NCBI RefSeq assembly: GCF_030694375.1
Contig: NZ_JAUXYL010000023.1
Location: 62,001 to 126,000, forward strand
Direction: 5' to 3'
Length of the DNA: 64,000 bases
DNA from: Algoriphagus sp.
Lineage (GTDB): Bacteria; Bacteroidota; Bacteroidia; Cytophagales; Cyclobacteriaceae
Shown piece after piece: positions 35,735-45,840 of the stretch. Position 1 is the stretch's first letter, and each line of letters begins with the position of its first letter. Under the pieces are notes generated by a model. That model saw only the letters and a list, made by a program, of their open reading frames with translations. It was not told the origin of the DNA and did no database searches. The position numbers were made by a program, and so were the translations under genes.

Positions 35735-38089
35735 TTATCCTTCAGTCTGAAGCGATTCCACCGGATTGGTCCAAGCCGCCTTGATCGTATGGTAACCAAC
35801 GGAGAGAAAAGTCAGCCCGAGCATTGCGATTGCTGTCAGCAAATACAAAGTCCAGCGAACCTCCGTATGGAAGGTGAAGTCAGCGAGAAACTGATCGATA
35901 AAATACCAGGCCAATGGAAATCCTATCCCCAAGCTGACCAATACCAACAGGGCAAAATCGCTGCAAAGCAAAAGGGAAAGACTGCCAGCAGACGCCCCGA
36001 GTACTTTTCGGATTCCGATTTCCTTGGTTCTCCGTTCGGCTGTAAACGATGCCAATCCAAACAATCCCAAACCGGATATCAGAATTGCCACCACTGTAAA
36101 AGCCAGTGCCAGTTTGCCGATCACTTGTTCACTTCGGTATTCCCGGTCAAACACTTCCTCAAGAAAAGTGAATTCGAAAGGGTAGTCGGGATTATGTTTT
36201 TTGAAAACGGATTGGATCTGATCTACGGTGGCCGCTATGGGAGTCAGACCGGAGACTTTGATAAAGTAGTGGTAGCCGATATTTTCAGAATACATGAAAA
36301 TCATCGGCTCGATGTCCCGTCTGAGGTTATCATTGTGAAAATCCTCTGTAATTCCGATGATTTGTCCTTTTCCGTTCCACATTTCCAGTTCTGTTCCCAC
36401 CGCCTGTTCGGGATCCAAGCCCATCACTTCAGCGGCCTTTTTGTTGATGAGGTAGTTTGATGCGTCTTGAATGCCGGCGAAGTTTCTTCCGGCACGCAAT
36501 GGAATATTCAAAGTGGGAAGAAAGCCCTCATCGCAGCGGTAGATCTTAAAGTTCAGGGTAGATTGATCGGATTTTCCCGGCCAGACGGGATCAGGACTGG
36601 TGATCGGAACGGAGAAAATGCTATTGCCCCCAAAGGCAATATTGGAAACTCCTGAAAGCTGGAGCAGGTCGTTTTTGATGCCCACATAGTTTTTGACGAT
36701 TCCTTCATTTTGGTCAATGACCAGGATATTTTCTTTGTCAAAGCCCAGATTTCGCTCGCTAATGAATGTAATCTGCTGGTACACTGCAATGCTTCCTACC
36801 ACCAAAATAGCCGAAGTGGCAAATTGTGCCACGACCAAAACTTTCCTGACACTACTTCCACTGAGCATTGAGCGACTGTCACCTTTCAGTACTTTGATCG
36901 GATTGAACCCGGAAAGCACCAAGGCAGGATAGCTTCCGGAAAGTATCCCGGTGAGCAGGGTAATGGATAGTATCCCAAGCAAAAAAACAGGATTTGTTAA
37001 TTCAAGGCTGACGGACTTTTCCGTGACTTGATTGAAAAAAGGCAAGAGTAGCTGAACCAGCAAAACTGCAAAAATCAGGGCAAGCCAGGAAAGCAAGACT
37101 GATTCCATGATAAATTGGAGGATCAGCTCGGAGCGCCCTGCTCCGAAAGATTTGCGAACGCCGACCTCACGCCCTCTGGTCCCGGATCGGGCAGTCGCCA
37201 GATTGATGAAGTTGATGCAGGCCATCACCAGAATCAGGAATGCTACCGCCCCGAACAGGTAAACTTGCTGGATTCTTCCTCCCACATTCACTCCATTTTC
37301 AAATTCACCGTGAAGTCGCAGCTTTTGATAGGGAAACAGAAAAGGGATACTGGTGCATTCCGCACAGTTGGCTTGTATTAGATCGGAAATTTTTGAGTTG
37401 GGGTTTGAGCTGTTTTCCCGGAGCAAGACCGCTGTGCGGGATCCGCCTGACTGCCAGTTTTGCATCCAGGGATTTTCCTTCAAGTACAGTTCGAAAGGAA
37501 TGACAAAATCAAATTGAAGCCTGGAATTGACTGGGATGTCTCTGAAAACTCCCGACACAGTCAGGTCTTGGTTTTGGTTCAGGATGACGCTCTTTCCAAT
37601 CGGGTTTTCCTGCGGAAAAAGCTTTTCAGCAAGACTTTCCGAAATGACGATAGTATTCAATTCTCCCGGATGATTTCCCGGTGTTCCTTTCAGAAAAGGA
37701 AAAGTGAAAACCCCAAAAAAGGCAGAGTCAGCATAGATCCCGGTTTCGTTAAACCCAACTGTTCCATTCTTTACCAGGAGGTCTGTTTCAAAACTGTATC
37801 GTGCGGCAGCTTCGATTTCCGGGATCTCGGCCAACAATTCGTCCTTAAGTACTGCAGGAGGTACAGCGTGGGTGCTGATGCTTGCGTCGGGAAGTTCCGA
37901 ATGGATCATGACGCTATAGATGCGGTCGCCGTTGGTCAGAAAGCGATCATACGAAACTTCATCCAAGATCCATAGCAGGATAAAAATGCTCACAGCAATA
38001 CCTGAGGTAAGTCCAATAATATTGATTAGCGTGTAGCCCTTGTGACGAATCAGGTTACGAAATGAAGTCTTGAGGTAATTTTTCCACAT
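35735..38089 (-). CDS. FtsX/MacB-type ABC transporter permease (orphan)
   Basis: A 784-residue inner-membrane protein with two MacB_PCD-FtsX repeats. An N-terminal TM (IIGLTSGIAVSIFILLWIL) is followed by a large periplasmic domain, three TMs with GREVGVRKSFGAGRSELILQF, a second periplasmic domain, and a final FtsX block with RRTKEIGIRKVLGASAGSL. Such permeases form mechanotransmission systems rather than classical pores. No ATPase or membrane-fusion gene is adjacent. It is one of the multi-copy Bacteroidota permeases presumed to borrow an ATPase encoded elsewhere. Confidence 0.92.
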   Translation of the reverse strand: MWKNYLKTSFRNLIRHKGYTLINIIGLTSGIAVSIFILLWILDEVSYDRFLTNGDRIYSVMIHSELPDASISTHAVPPAVLKDELLAEIPEIEAAARYSFETDLLVKNGTVGFNETGIYADSAFFGVFTFPFLKGTPGNHPGELNTIVISESLAEKLFPQENPIGKSVILNQNQDLTVSGVFRDIPVNSRLQFDFVIPFELYLKENPWMQNWQSGGSRTAVLLRENSSNPNSKISDLIQANCAECTSIPFLFPYQKLRLHGEFENGVNVGGRIQQVYLFGAVAFLILVMACINFINLATARSGTRGREVGVRKSFGAGRSELILQFIMESVLLSWLALIFAVLLVQLLLPFFNQVTEKSVSLELTNPVFLLGILSITLLTGILSGSYPALVLSGFNPIKVLKGDSRSMLSGSSVRKVLVVAQFATSAILVVGSIAVYQQITFISERNLGFDKENILVIDQNEGIVKNYVGIKNDLLQLSGVSNIAFGGNSIFSVPITSPDPVWPGKSDQSTLNFKIYRCDEGFLPTLNIPLRAGRNFAGIQDASNYLINKKAAEVMGLDPEQAVGTELEMWNGKGQIIGITEDFHNDNLRRDIEPMIFMYSENIGYHYFIKVSGLTPIAATVDQIQSVFKKHNPDYPFEFTFLEEVFDREYRSEQVIGKLALAFTVVAILISGLGLFGLASFTAERRTKEIGIRKVLGASAGSLSLLLCSDFALLVLVSLGIGFPLAWYFIDQFLADFTFHTEVRWTLYLLTAIAMLGLTFLSVGYHTIKAAWTNPVESLQTEG

Positions 38090-38545
38090 ATGTTGCTAAA
38101 GTTTCTGGGAAGGTCTGCTCCACCCGGATTTTCGCTTCCCTTCCAAATTCAAAGCCTATGCCTATTTGAACTGTTCAAATCGGCTTCAAATAGCCTATTT
38201 TAGACTTTTACCGAGTTTTCATCGGACAATTTTGTTCGATTTTGGGAAAAATCGCATCAAAAACTTTTTAGGAGGTAACTGGTGGGTTTGCTTGCCATAC
38301 AAATCAAAGAGTGCCAATCATAATCAATATGAAGGTTGAAATACCAAAAGTCAATTAAATTAAAATCTAATTAGATCCCATAGATCAATCAAAATTCTTA
38401 ATCAAATGGCAACAGTGCTGAAGGCACGATCTGTTTTTGTCGCGAAAGGCACAATGAAGCACGAAGTTTTTTAATCAAATGAATCAAAGTCCACATAACA
38501 CTGCAAGAGCTTTTTGGATTGTCCTTTGCAAGGTGCTGATCCTCA
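38090..38545. other. Intergenic region with a degenerate GCGAAAGGCAC-type repeat
   Basis: About 455 bases with no credible ORF. At 38437-38470 a stretch reading TCGCGAAAGGCACAATGAAG resembles dispersed intergenic repeats. The rest is AT-rich and presumably contains the FtsX permease promoter in its left part. Confidence 0.35.
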
Positions 38546-40381
38546 TTAATCCATATTCTTCTTATCCACTACCCAACCTTCTGATTGAGCAAGACCAGGT
38601 TTCTTTCCGGAAAATAGTTTTCCCGCTTCTTTGTCTCCCTTGAGTTGCCATTTGTACCATGCTGTAGCCACTTTGGCAAATTCACCGCCATAAGGTTTAC
38701 TATAGGTTCCGCCATGACCCACATCCAAATTGCCCACGAAAATCGGCACATGATTAATCCGCTCAAAATCATCCATTCCATTGCCATAGGCGATATCCGA
38801 TTCTCCTCCTAAAAGATAGAGAGTAGGAACTTTGATGTTGTTTAGCTGTGCTTTGGTCACCTGCGGCATACCGGGCATTCCTCCTCCTGGATTGCCCAAA
38901 ACCCCGCTGTTGAACACGCCCACAGTGGTAATTCGCGGATCACCAGCAACCTCCAAGGTCTGTAATCCCCCACAGGACATCCCGCTCACAGCAATATTTT
39001 TTACATCGAGCTTTTGATAATAGGGGCTTTTTGGATCTGTATTCTGAGCGATGGCCCAGTCAATAGCATCCAATAATTTATGTGATTTAGAGCGGACCTC
39101 AGTTTGCGTGGGCATCGTGCCAATGGCAATGACCAAGAATCCATGTGAAGCCACTTCATTCAGAAAGTTGACATGTTCCCAAGGGGAATCAAAGCAAGCC
39201 CCATTGCCCCAGGCGATAATTGGGAGTTTTTCAGTGGAACCAAATTTCGATAAATCCTGAGGTTTGAAGATCGTGTGCCTGGGAAGAGATGCCTCATTCA
39301 TCATGATGGCAGGGTATTTACCTGTTCCTCCGTTTTCGATGATTTCAGATATTTTTTCAGGCTGAAATACCAGATTTTTGGAGAAGAAAGGCAATGCTTT
39401 GGTCTGAATTCGCTCAGCGATACGATTGAGGTGATCGCCTTCATAGCTTTCATAGTAATGGGGGACTTGATAGGAATCCAATAACTCATGAAGTTTTTTT
39501 GTGCCTTCGCTGATTCCCCGATCTTGTATTCCTGCATCTATGCCGATAGCTTTAAGTTTTTTTAGATTGGGAATATATTGATCGACAATAGACAGGGTCC
39601 GGTTGGCAATGATTTTATTGATCACTTCCTGACGGGGTTCTCCATCTTTTGCAGGGAGATCAAGGTAGAAAGGAGGGTTTTTTGGATTGGGAGCAAAAGC
39701 CGCAGAAGTAGCCAGCGTGGCAATTTCAAAAAATGAGGCGCCATCAATCTGATCCGCAGTGAAGCCTTCCAATTTGGTGATCAATTCCGTATTTGTCGTG
39801 GCCCCACCATCCATACAGCAGGGACTCAAGGCATAGATGGAGGAGAAAACATCAGGATACTTCATGCCCAACCGCATGGTTCCATATCCGCCCATGGAAT
39901 GTCCTGCCAAACCACGACTTTCTTGCTTGGCCAAAGTCCGGTAGTTGGCGTCAATGTGGCTCACGAGCTCTTTTGCGACGAACGTTTCCCAGTCGCCGAC
40001 AGTTGCCGAACTTGCATACATGCTTCCCTTGAAGCGGTTGTAGGCATTGGGCATGACAACGATCATCTCCTTGGAAAGTCCCTCAGCGATGGATTGTTCG
40101 ATCACATCCTGCAGGTTAATCCAATGTTTTTCCCAGCCAAACCACTGGGAATCCGTATCGGTAAATCCATGTAGCATATAGAGTACCGGGTAGCGCTTTT
40201 CTGGATTGGCCACGTAGGAGGGAGGAAGGTAAACGGTCACGTCCCGATCGGCTGGATCACCGACTAGATTGCCTTCAAGGGCGGTGCTGTGCAGTTTGAT
40301 ACGTTCTTTGGTGCCCTTTTGGGAGAATGCTGTGAAAGTCCCCAAGCAAAGTAGGAGAGTAAACAAAAAAAGCTTTTTCAT
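38546..40381 (-). CDS. Secreted two-domain alpha/beta hydrolase (esterase fusion)
   Basis: A 611-residue exported protein with a signal peptide ending TAFSQ at residue 21. Residues about 25-335 are a Putative_esterase domain with [12 protein letters not shown] and nucleophile Ser162 in [12 protein letters not shown], with a late EGDHLNR His. Residues about 365-590 are a second alpha/beta hydrolase with [10 protein letters not shown], nucleophile-like Ser469 in [19 protein letters not shown] (acid), and a VGHGGTYSK His. The two domains have different elbow sequences, so this is a fusion and not a tandem duplication. Its size is about twice that of the single-domain esterase at 34240. Confidence 0.85.
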   Translation of the reverse strand: MKKLFLFTLLLCLGTFTAFSQKGTKERIKLHSTALEGNLVGDPADRDVTVYLPPSYVANPEKRYPVLYMLHGFTDTDSQWFGWEKHWINLQDVIEQSIAEGLSKEMIVVMPNAYNRFKGSMYASSATVGDWETFVAKELVSHIDANYRTLAKQESRGLAGHSMGGYGTMRLGMKYPDVFSSIYALSPCCMDGGATTNTELITKLEGFTADQIDGASFFEIATLATSAAFAPNPKNPPFYLDLPAKDGEPRQEVINKIIANRTLSIVDQYIPNLKKLKAIGIDAGIQDRGISEGTKKLHELLDSYQVPHYYESYEGDHLNRIAERIQTKALPFFSKNLVFQPEKISEIIENGGTGKYPAIMMNEASLPRHTIFKPQDLSKFGSTEKLPIIAWGNGACFDSPWEHVNFLNEVASHGFLVIAIGTMPTQTEVRSKSHKLLDAIDWAIAQNTDPKSPYYQKLDVKNIAVSGMSCGGLQTLEVAGDPRITTVGVFNSGVLGNPGGGMPGMPQVTKAQLNNIKVPTLYLLGGESDIAYGNGMDDFERINHVPIFVGNLDVGHGGTYSKPYGGEFAKVATAWYKWQLKGDKEAGKLFSGKKPGLAQSEGWVVDKKNMD

Positions 40382-40563
40382 AGGTTAATGGGTTTAGGTT
40401 GGGGCTAAAAGTATGCCTTCTGCTGAACTCGTGCAATATTTGTGATTGGTAATTATTATCAGGCATAATTCTCTCAATTTTCTTAGTGTTTGAAATAGAT
40501 AAATTGGAAAATGGATGAATGTTTTTAAAGGAGACTTTACCTTGTGGTACAAAAGTTAGGACC

Positions 40564-42000
40564 ATGACAAAAAAGAAGCCCAAACCCCAAAAAACCACTT
40601 TTAATCCTATCACTTATTTGAAAACTGGAAATGCTCGGAAACTGCCGGTTTTCGAGTGCCTTCTTCCAAAAGATTGGGAAGAAATCAAGAAGTTCCCGGT
40701 GATCTTCTCCAGGAAGCATGTGAATGGAAATGTAACATTCATTTCCGTTTTGGTAGATTTATTATGTACGGGGGTCAAGGATGTCCTGTTTTTTGTCAAC
40801 GAACCCGAATCCCTCTATCGGGAAATTTTGGATACTTATAGGGAAGAGTTAATGTTGGATTTTGAACCTGTATCCTACGAGTTAATTCATAATGTAATTT
40901 TTGAATCCGTCGCTTTTGCTGATGAATATGGGATTGCTCCACATGAAGATTTTAGGTATGCAGAGATGATATTGAATGAGGATTCGGACGATTTTCCGAG
41001 GATCGAAGTGCCTCTTGGCGAAGGTGGAAAAGCGCAGCTTTACCTGAATTTTGATGATGAACGAGCCCCTTATTTTGAGCGGCAAATATTGAAATATGGG
41101 GAAGCCGGTTCGTATGAAATTATCCGAAATGATTTTGATCCTTTCTTGGATGAGGATGATTTCGATGAGGAAGATATGGAGGATAAATATTCAGAACCAT
41201 GTTTCACTTGGGATGAATGGGATTGGAAGGAATTTTATGAGGAGGGAAATTTTGTAAAATTAACCAACGAAATTGTGATTTACACGCTTACCAGGTTACC
41301 CGAATACTCTTATGATGAAATGATCGAGGAGCCAATGTTTGCTCCATTTTTGGAGATTTTTCACACTGACGAGCCTACCTCCAAGTATTCCTTCACGAAG
41401 GAAGAGCAAAAATACATGGCTGAGGTCTATGAAAGACTCGAATTTTCTGATTTGGAATTTGATGAGGCTGATCCGGAGCTACTGAAAATGATTGAAACCG
41501 GGATCAAGAAGTATCCCAAAAACAGAATCTTGCATCAGTACAAATGGGAGTATTTTCAACGAAGCGGAGATTTGCCTCAATCTTTGGAAGTCGCTTTGGA
41601 GATGAAAGCGAAATTCCCCGACTACTTGTTTGGCTTATCCTGTCATGCGCAAACCTTGATTGAAATGGGTGAGGTCGATTCCATTCCAGAGGCGATGAAC
41701 GATTTCACGAAAATCCAGGATTTTTTACCTGAGAGAGAGAAATTTCATATCACAGAGTTACAGTCCTTCTATTCGCCTTGGATTTACTATTATGCCAAAA
41801 CAGGGCAACTGAGGGCTGCTTCTTTTCTATTTGACCTACTCGAAGATCATTTTGTACTCATTTCTTTTCCTTTGCATCCACTTGTCGAAACTGCACTCGC
41901 TGAGGCTGCACTTAAAGTCGTCGAACCTTTTTACAAGAAGGTCAAGGCAGGTGAAGTCTCAATTGAGGAGTTTTTAGATCTGATGATGGGGGAAGACTAA
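40564..42000 (+). CDS. Conserved hypothetical acidic protein with TPR-like C-terminus
   Basis: A 478-residue cytosolic protein I cannot name. A basic start (TKKKPKPQKTT) is followed by a region with VNGNVTFISVLVDLLCTGVKDVLFF and SYELIHNVIFESVAFADEYG, seen in uncharacterised bacterial proteins linked with SEC-C or TPR modules. Residues about 200-225 form a very acidic stretch (FLDEDDFDEEDMEDKY). The C-terminal 200 residues are helical with TPR-like spacing (LHQYKWEYFQRSGDLPQSLE, then LFGLSCHAQTLIEMGEV). It has no signal or membrane segment. The ATG used follows a poorly coding 15-codon extension. Confidence 0.6.
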   Translation: MTKKKPKPQKTTFNPITYLKTGNARKLPVFECLLPKDWEEIKKFPVIFSRKHVNGNVTFISVLVDLLCTGVKDVLFFVNEPESLYREILDTYREELMLDFEPVSYELIHNVIFESVAFADEYGIAPHEDFRYAEMILNEDSDDFPRIEVPLGEGGKAQLYLNFDDERAPYFERQILKYGEAGSYEIIRNDFDPFLDEDDFDEEDMEDKYSEPCFTWDEWDWKEFYEEGNFVKLTNEIVIYTLTRLPEYSYDEMIEEPMFAPFLEIFHTDEPTSKYSFTKEEQKYMAEVYERLEFSDLEFDEADPELLKMIETGIKKYPKNRILHQYKWEYFQRSGDLPQSLEVALEMKAKFPDYLFGLSCHAQTLIEMGEVDSIPEAMNDFTKIQDFLPEREKFHITELQSFYSPWIYYYAKTGQLRAASFLFDLLEDHFVLISFPLHPLVETALAEAALKVVEPFYKKVKAGEVSIEEFLDLMMGED

Positions 42001-42113
42001 ATCTATGTGAAGCAAGGAGATTCCGGCAGTTTCGGTGCCTAAAAATTGAGAATCTATGGTTTTACCTACGATTCCAAAGCCCCATTTTCCAAGGAAGAGC
42101 ATCCTTCAGCTCC

Positions 42114-43023
42114 CTAAAACAAAGAAAACTTCAACTTATCCGTCAACAGTTCCAAAGCCATAATCGACTTGACAGAATTTCCTTTTTCATTGAGTTCAGG
42201 ACTCCAGACAGCAATACTGAATTTGTGGGGCATGACCGCAGCCACTCCGCCACCGACACCACTTTTGCCGGGAAGGCCCACCCGATAGGCGAATTCTCCC
42301 GCTTCATCATAAAATCCACAGGTCAGCATGATGGCATTGATTCGCCTTGCATAGCTTTCTGTAACTATTTCCCGCTTGGCATAAATGGAATAGCCATCAT
42401 TTGCCAAAAAAGAACCTTGCCAAGTCCACACAAGTCATTTCCATGGCACAATGGGCGACATAGGTTTTTACTACTTCTTCCACGTTGTTGTCAAAATTTT
42501 CAAAAGCTTTTAAAAAGTATCCTAAAGCAATATTTCGCTCTGAGTGTTTGAGTTCAGAATTCATCACTTCCTGATTGATTTTGATACACGCTGTTCCTAC
42601 TAGTTCATTGATGAACTTGCTGACTTCTGCGATAGGATCATCAAACTTGGAGGTCAGCGCATCGGTAATCACAAGAGCTCCAGCATTGATAAATGGATTT
42701 CTTGGGATGCCTTTCTCAAATTCCAGTTGCGCGATTGAATTAAATGGATCCCCACTAGGCTCCACATTCACCCGTGACCAGAGTTTGCTTTCAAAAATGC
42801 GAGCCACCATGGCGAGCGTGTAAACCTTGGAAATACTCTGGATGGAAAACGCTTCTTGATAATCGCCCGCGCCGAAGATATTTGCTTCCAAATCCACCAA
42901 GGCTATTCCAAATTTATCCCCATCCACGCTAGCCAGTTCAGGGATATAGTCAGCCACTTTTCCCCGTGGATTTGCCGACTTTATTTCATGGTAAACTTCG
43001 TCTATTAACTCCTGATAGTCCAT
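42114..43023 (-). pseudogene. glsA: Glutaminase split by a single frameshift
   Basis: Two overlapping frames together encode a full-length glutaminase of about 302 residues. The N-terminal part (208 residues) has the active-site SISK at Ser63-Lys66 and NPFINAGALV. It then reads MTCVDLARF and stops early. The C-terminal frame supplies FLANDGYSIY to GKSGVGGGVAAVMP and the end. Removing one base in the A6 run at 42406-42411 (T6 on the coding strand) restores ARFFLANDG exactly, as in intact homologues. Glutaminase hydrolyses glutamine to glutamate and ammonia in the cytosol. No other lesion is visible, so this is a recent mutation, a phase-variable run or a sequencing error. Confidence 0.85.
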
Positions 43024-43200
43024 GAGGTCAAAGTGATGAATTCGCTTCTAAAATCAAATTCTAAGTTGAACATGTTCGAAATATTCTGTGAACAATTATT
43101 TTTTTGAAAACTCGAGAAAAGCCAGAAGAGGTGATTGACTTTTGAAGTGTAAACAATAATTTGCATCAATCGTATGAATATTGGTGTAAATTAACTTACT

Positions 43201-43458
43201 ATGTCTACAATTAGAAAAACATTGACTTTCACAGATCAACAGGATTTATGGATCAAAGCTCAAATTGAAGGTGGGGATTTTACCAATGAGTCTGAATACA
43301 TTCGACATCTTATTCGCCAAGACCAAGATCGAAAAAGTAAATTTCAAGATTTGAAAATTGCAATTCAGGAGGGAATAGACTCTGGTGTATCCACCAAATC
43401 TTTTTCAGATATTCTGAGAAACGTAGAAGTACAGTTGAAAGCTGATGGCAAGCTTTAG
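43201..43458 (+). CDS. ParD-like antitoxin
   Basis: An 85-residue protein. The N-terminal ribbon-helix-helix starts IRKTLTFTDQQDLWIKAQIEGGDFTNESEYIRHLIRQDQ, as in ParD/CopG antitoxins. The C-terminal half is helical and should wrap the toxin. It would also bind DNA and repress its own operon. The 50 bases upstream contain two GTGTAAA words that could be part of such a site. Its end overlaps the toxin gene by 14 bases. Confidence 0.9.
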   Translation: MSTIRKTLTFTDQQDLWIKAQIEGGDFTNESEYIRHLIRQDQDRKSKFQDLKIAIQEGIDSGVSTKSFSDILRNVEVQLKADGKL

Positions 43459-43735
43459 GTTATCGTTAAAGGCTGAGGAAGATCTCACTGAAATTTATAC
43501 TTATGGGATCTTACAATTTGGATATCCTCAAGCGGAAAAATATACCACAGGGTTAGAAGAAACTTTATTGAATTTGGCTCAATTTCCTTATTTGGGAAAA
43601 GAATCCAATTTTTTGTATCGAGGTTTAAGGGAATTTATCTATAAGTCCCATCTGATATTTTACCTTATTGAAGAGGAAGGGATTTTGATAGTTAGGATTT
43701 TGCATCAGAGCAGAGATTACAAAAATTTTGTCTAA
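43445..43735 (+). CDS. ParE-like toxin (RelE/ParE superfamily)
   Basis: A 96-residue basic protein. RLSLKAEEDLTEIYTYGILQFG, YPYLGKES-like turns and REFIYKSHLIFYLIEEEGILIVRILHQSRD are the standard ParE pattern. ParE toxins inhibit DNA gyrase; RelE relatives cut mRNA on ribosomes. The sequence near HQSRDY favours ParE. It is translationally coupled to the antitoxin by an overlap. Together they form a type II toxin-antitoxin module on the chromosome. Confidence 0.9.
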   Translation: MASFRLSLKAEEDLTEIYTYGILQFGYPQAEKYTTGLEETLLNLAQFPYLGKESNFLYRGLREFIYKSHLIFYLIEEEGILIVRILHQSRDYKNFV

Positions 43736-43823
43736 TTGACTTTTGTTTAACTAGAACGGAACTAGGTCCAACTTCTAACCTTCCAATTTTTCAATTTTCA
43801 AATCTTGCAATTTAACTCCTCAT

Positions 43824-43855
43824 TTGCCATTCCACCCCATCCAAGCTACCTTTAC
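43824..43855 (+). promoter_or_regulatory. Promoter of the aguB-aguA operon
   Basis: TTTG at 43824-43827 and TACCTTTA at 43848-43855 (one base off TAnnTTTG) are separated by 20 bases, the normal spacing for Bacteroidota -33 and -7 elements. The start point would fall about 17 bases before the GTG of aguB. Confidence 0.5.
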
Positions 43856-43878
43856 ATCCTCATCCAAACTTTTAACTC

Positions 43879-44754
43879 GTGGCAAACAAAACCGTCAAAG
43901 TAGGAATGGTCCAACTCAGTTGCTCTGGGAATGTGGCCGAAAATATGGAAAAAACTTTCGCAGGCATTCGCACTGCTGCCCAAAAGGGTGCTCAAGTCAT
44001 TGTCTTGCAGGAGCTTTTTAGATCGCTCTACTTCTGCGATGTAGAGGATTATGACAATTTTCTCCTTGCCGAAGCCATTCCCGGTCCTTCTACAGATGCC
44101 ATGGGAGCCTTGGCCAAAGAACTTGGGGTGGTGATCGTTGCTTCGCTTTTTGAAAAAAGAGCGGAAGGGCTTTACCATAACACCACGGCTGTTTTGGATT
44201 CTGACGGAACCTATCTCGGTAAATACCGAAAAATGCATATTCCTGACGATCCGGGCTATTTTGAGAAGTTTTACTTCACACCGGGAGACTTGGGCTACAA
44301 GGTTTTTCCAACCAAATTCGGCAAAATCGGCGTCCTCATCTGCTGGGATCAATGGTATCCGGAAGCAGCCCGAATTACGGCATTGAAAGGCGCCGACTTT
44401 TTGGTGTATCCTACCGCAATCGGTTGGGCGCTTCATCAGGATGAGCAGACCAACGATGATCAATACAATGCTTGGCAGACGATTCAGCGTTCACACTCCG
44501 TGGCTAATGGTATTCCTGTAGTTTCAGTAAATCGAACCGGAATAGAAGGGCCGATGCAGTTTTGGGGAGGGTCTTTTGTGTCCAATGCTTTTGGAAGAGT
44601 AACCTACAAAGCCCCTCACTTGGAAGAAGAGATTCATGTGGAGGAGTTGGACTTGACCGGGTCGGATCGCTACCGCACGCATTGGCCATTCCTGAGAGAC
44701 CGTCGCATTGACTCCTATGCACCGATTACCAAGCGCTACCTCGACGAAGAATAG
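43879..44754 (+). CDS. aguB: N-carbamoylputrescine amidase
   Basis: A 291-residue nitrilase-superfamily enzyme. The triad is Glu45 in VLQELF, Lys118 in KYRKMHIPDD, and Cys155 in GVLICWDQWYPEAAR. It converts N-carbamoylputrescine to putrescine, CO2 and ammonia in the cytosol. The identity is supported by the next gene, agmatine deiminase, which makes its substrate. It starts at GTG; no ATG lies near, and the N-terminus KTVKVGMVQ is a normal nitrilase beginning. It ends two bases before the aguA ATG. Confidence 0.95.
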   Translation: MANKTVKVGMVQLSCSGNVAENMEKTFAGIRTAAQKGAQVIVLQELFRSLYFCDVEDYDNFLLAEAIPGPSTDAMGALAKELGVVIVASLFEKRAEGLYHNTTAVLDSDGTYLGKYRKMHIPDDPGYFEKFYFTPGDLGYKVFPTKFGKIGVLICWDQWYPEAARITALKGADFLVYPTAIGWALHQDEQTNDDQYNAWQTIQRSHSVANGIPVVSVNRTGIEGPMQFWGGSFVSNAFGRVTYKAPHLEEEIHVEELDLTGSDRYRTHWPFLRDRRIDSYAPITKRYLDEE

Positions 44755-44756
44755 GC

Positions 44757-45833
44757 ATGAGAGACGTTTTTGAACTTGCCAGATCCGGAGCAGCGACTCC
44801 GGCAGAATTGGGCTACTATTTCCCTGCGGAATTTGCACCCCAGGAATCCATGTGGCTGAGTTGGCCACACAAGGAAGAATCCTGGCCTGGAAAAATCGAC
44901 ACGATCTACGCGCCTTATTCTCAATTTGTCAAGGAAGTAGCCGCAGGTCAGAAGGTTAATATCAATGTGGCCGATGCCGAAATGAAAGCTTTCGCCCTGA
45001 AGCACCTGAAGGAAGCTGGAGTGAAACTCAGTAATGTGACTTTTCACTTGTTTCCAACAAATGATGCATGGTGCCGGGATCATGGTCCTGCATTTTTAAT
45101 AAACCCAGATTCGGAGTATAAAAAAGCAATTGTCAAATGGGAGTACAATGCCTGGGGTGAGAAATACCCGCCGCATGACCTGGATAACATGATTCCACTG
45201 CACATAGCGACGCATTTGGGCATTCCCAGCTTTCGACCAGGGATCGTCATGGAAGGTGGTTCGGTGGAATTCAACGGAAAAGGAACCCTGCTTACTTCCA
45301 AGGCTTGTCTGCTAAATGAGAACCGAAACCCAACCCTGAACCAATCTCAGATCGAAAAATACCTTCGAGATTACTATGGAGTAAACCATATTCTCTGGGT
45401 AGGGGATGGGATCGTTGGAGACGATACCGATGGACATATCGATGACATCACCCGATTTGTAAATGCAGACACGGTGGTCACGGTGATTGAGAAAAACAAG
45501 TCAGACGAAAACCATGAAATTCTGGAGGAGAATCTTAAACTTTTGAAAAAGATGCGGCTGGAAGACGGAAAGCAACTCAATATTGTGGAGCTCCCGATGC
45601 CGGGTATGGTAATTTGGGAGGAACAGCGACTTCCGGCTTCCTATGCTAATTTCTACATCGGAAATGAGGTCGTGGTAGTTCCGACCTTCCGGGATAAAAA
45701 TGACCAAAAGGCTTTGGATATTCTGAGCGATTGCTTCAAAGATCGAAAAGTTGTTGGCATTGACAGCACGGATATTATCTGGGGATTGGGATCATTTCAT
45801 TGCCTGAGTCAGCAGGAACCGTTTGTGGAGTAG
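44757..45833 (+). CDS. aguA: Agmatine deiminase
   Basis: A 358-residue enzyme of the PAD_porph/AguA family. It deiminates agmatine to N-carbamoylputrescine. The active-site features are WCRDHGPAFLIN, EGGSVEFNGKGTLLTS, GDDTDGHIDDITRF, and the nucleophile Cys349 in GLGSFHCLSQQEP at the C-terminus. It is co-transcribed with aguB, two bases apart, completing the agmatine route to putrescine. No arginine decarboxylase gene is in view. A terminator-like hairpin, the first of a tandem series, follows. Confidence 0.95.
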   Translation: MRDVFELARSGAATPAELGYYFPAEFAPQESMWLSWPHKEESWPGKIDTIYAPYSQFVKEVAAGQKVNINVADAEMKAFALKHLKEAGVKLSNVTFHLFPTNDAWCRDHGPAFLINPDSEYKKAIVKWEYNAWGEKYPPHDLDNMIPLHIATHLGIPSFRPGIVMEGGSVEFNGKGTLLTSKACLLNENRNPTLNQSQIEKYLRDYYGVNHILWVGDGIVGDDTDGHIDDITRFVNADTVVTVIEKNKSDENHEILEENLKLLKKMRLEDGKQLNIVELPMPGMVIWEEQRLPASYANFYIGNEVVVVPTFRDKNDQKALDILSDCFKDRKVVGIDSTDIIWGLGSFHCLSQQEPFVE

Positions 45834-45840
45834 GCAGTTT

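Noticed and set aside
43201..43735. Toxin-antitoxin genes as part of a defence island
   Set aside because: The flanks are metabolic (glutaminase, putrescine synthesis); there are no other defence genes nearby.
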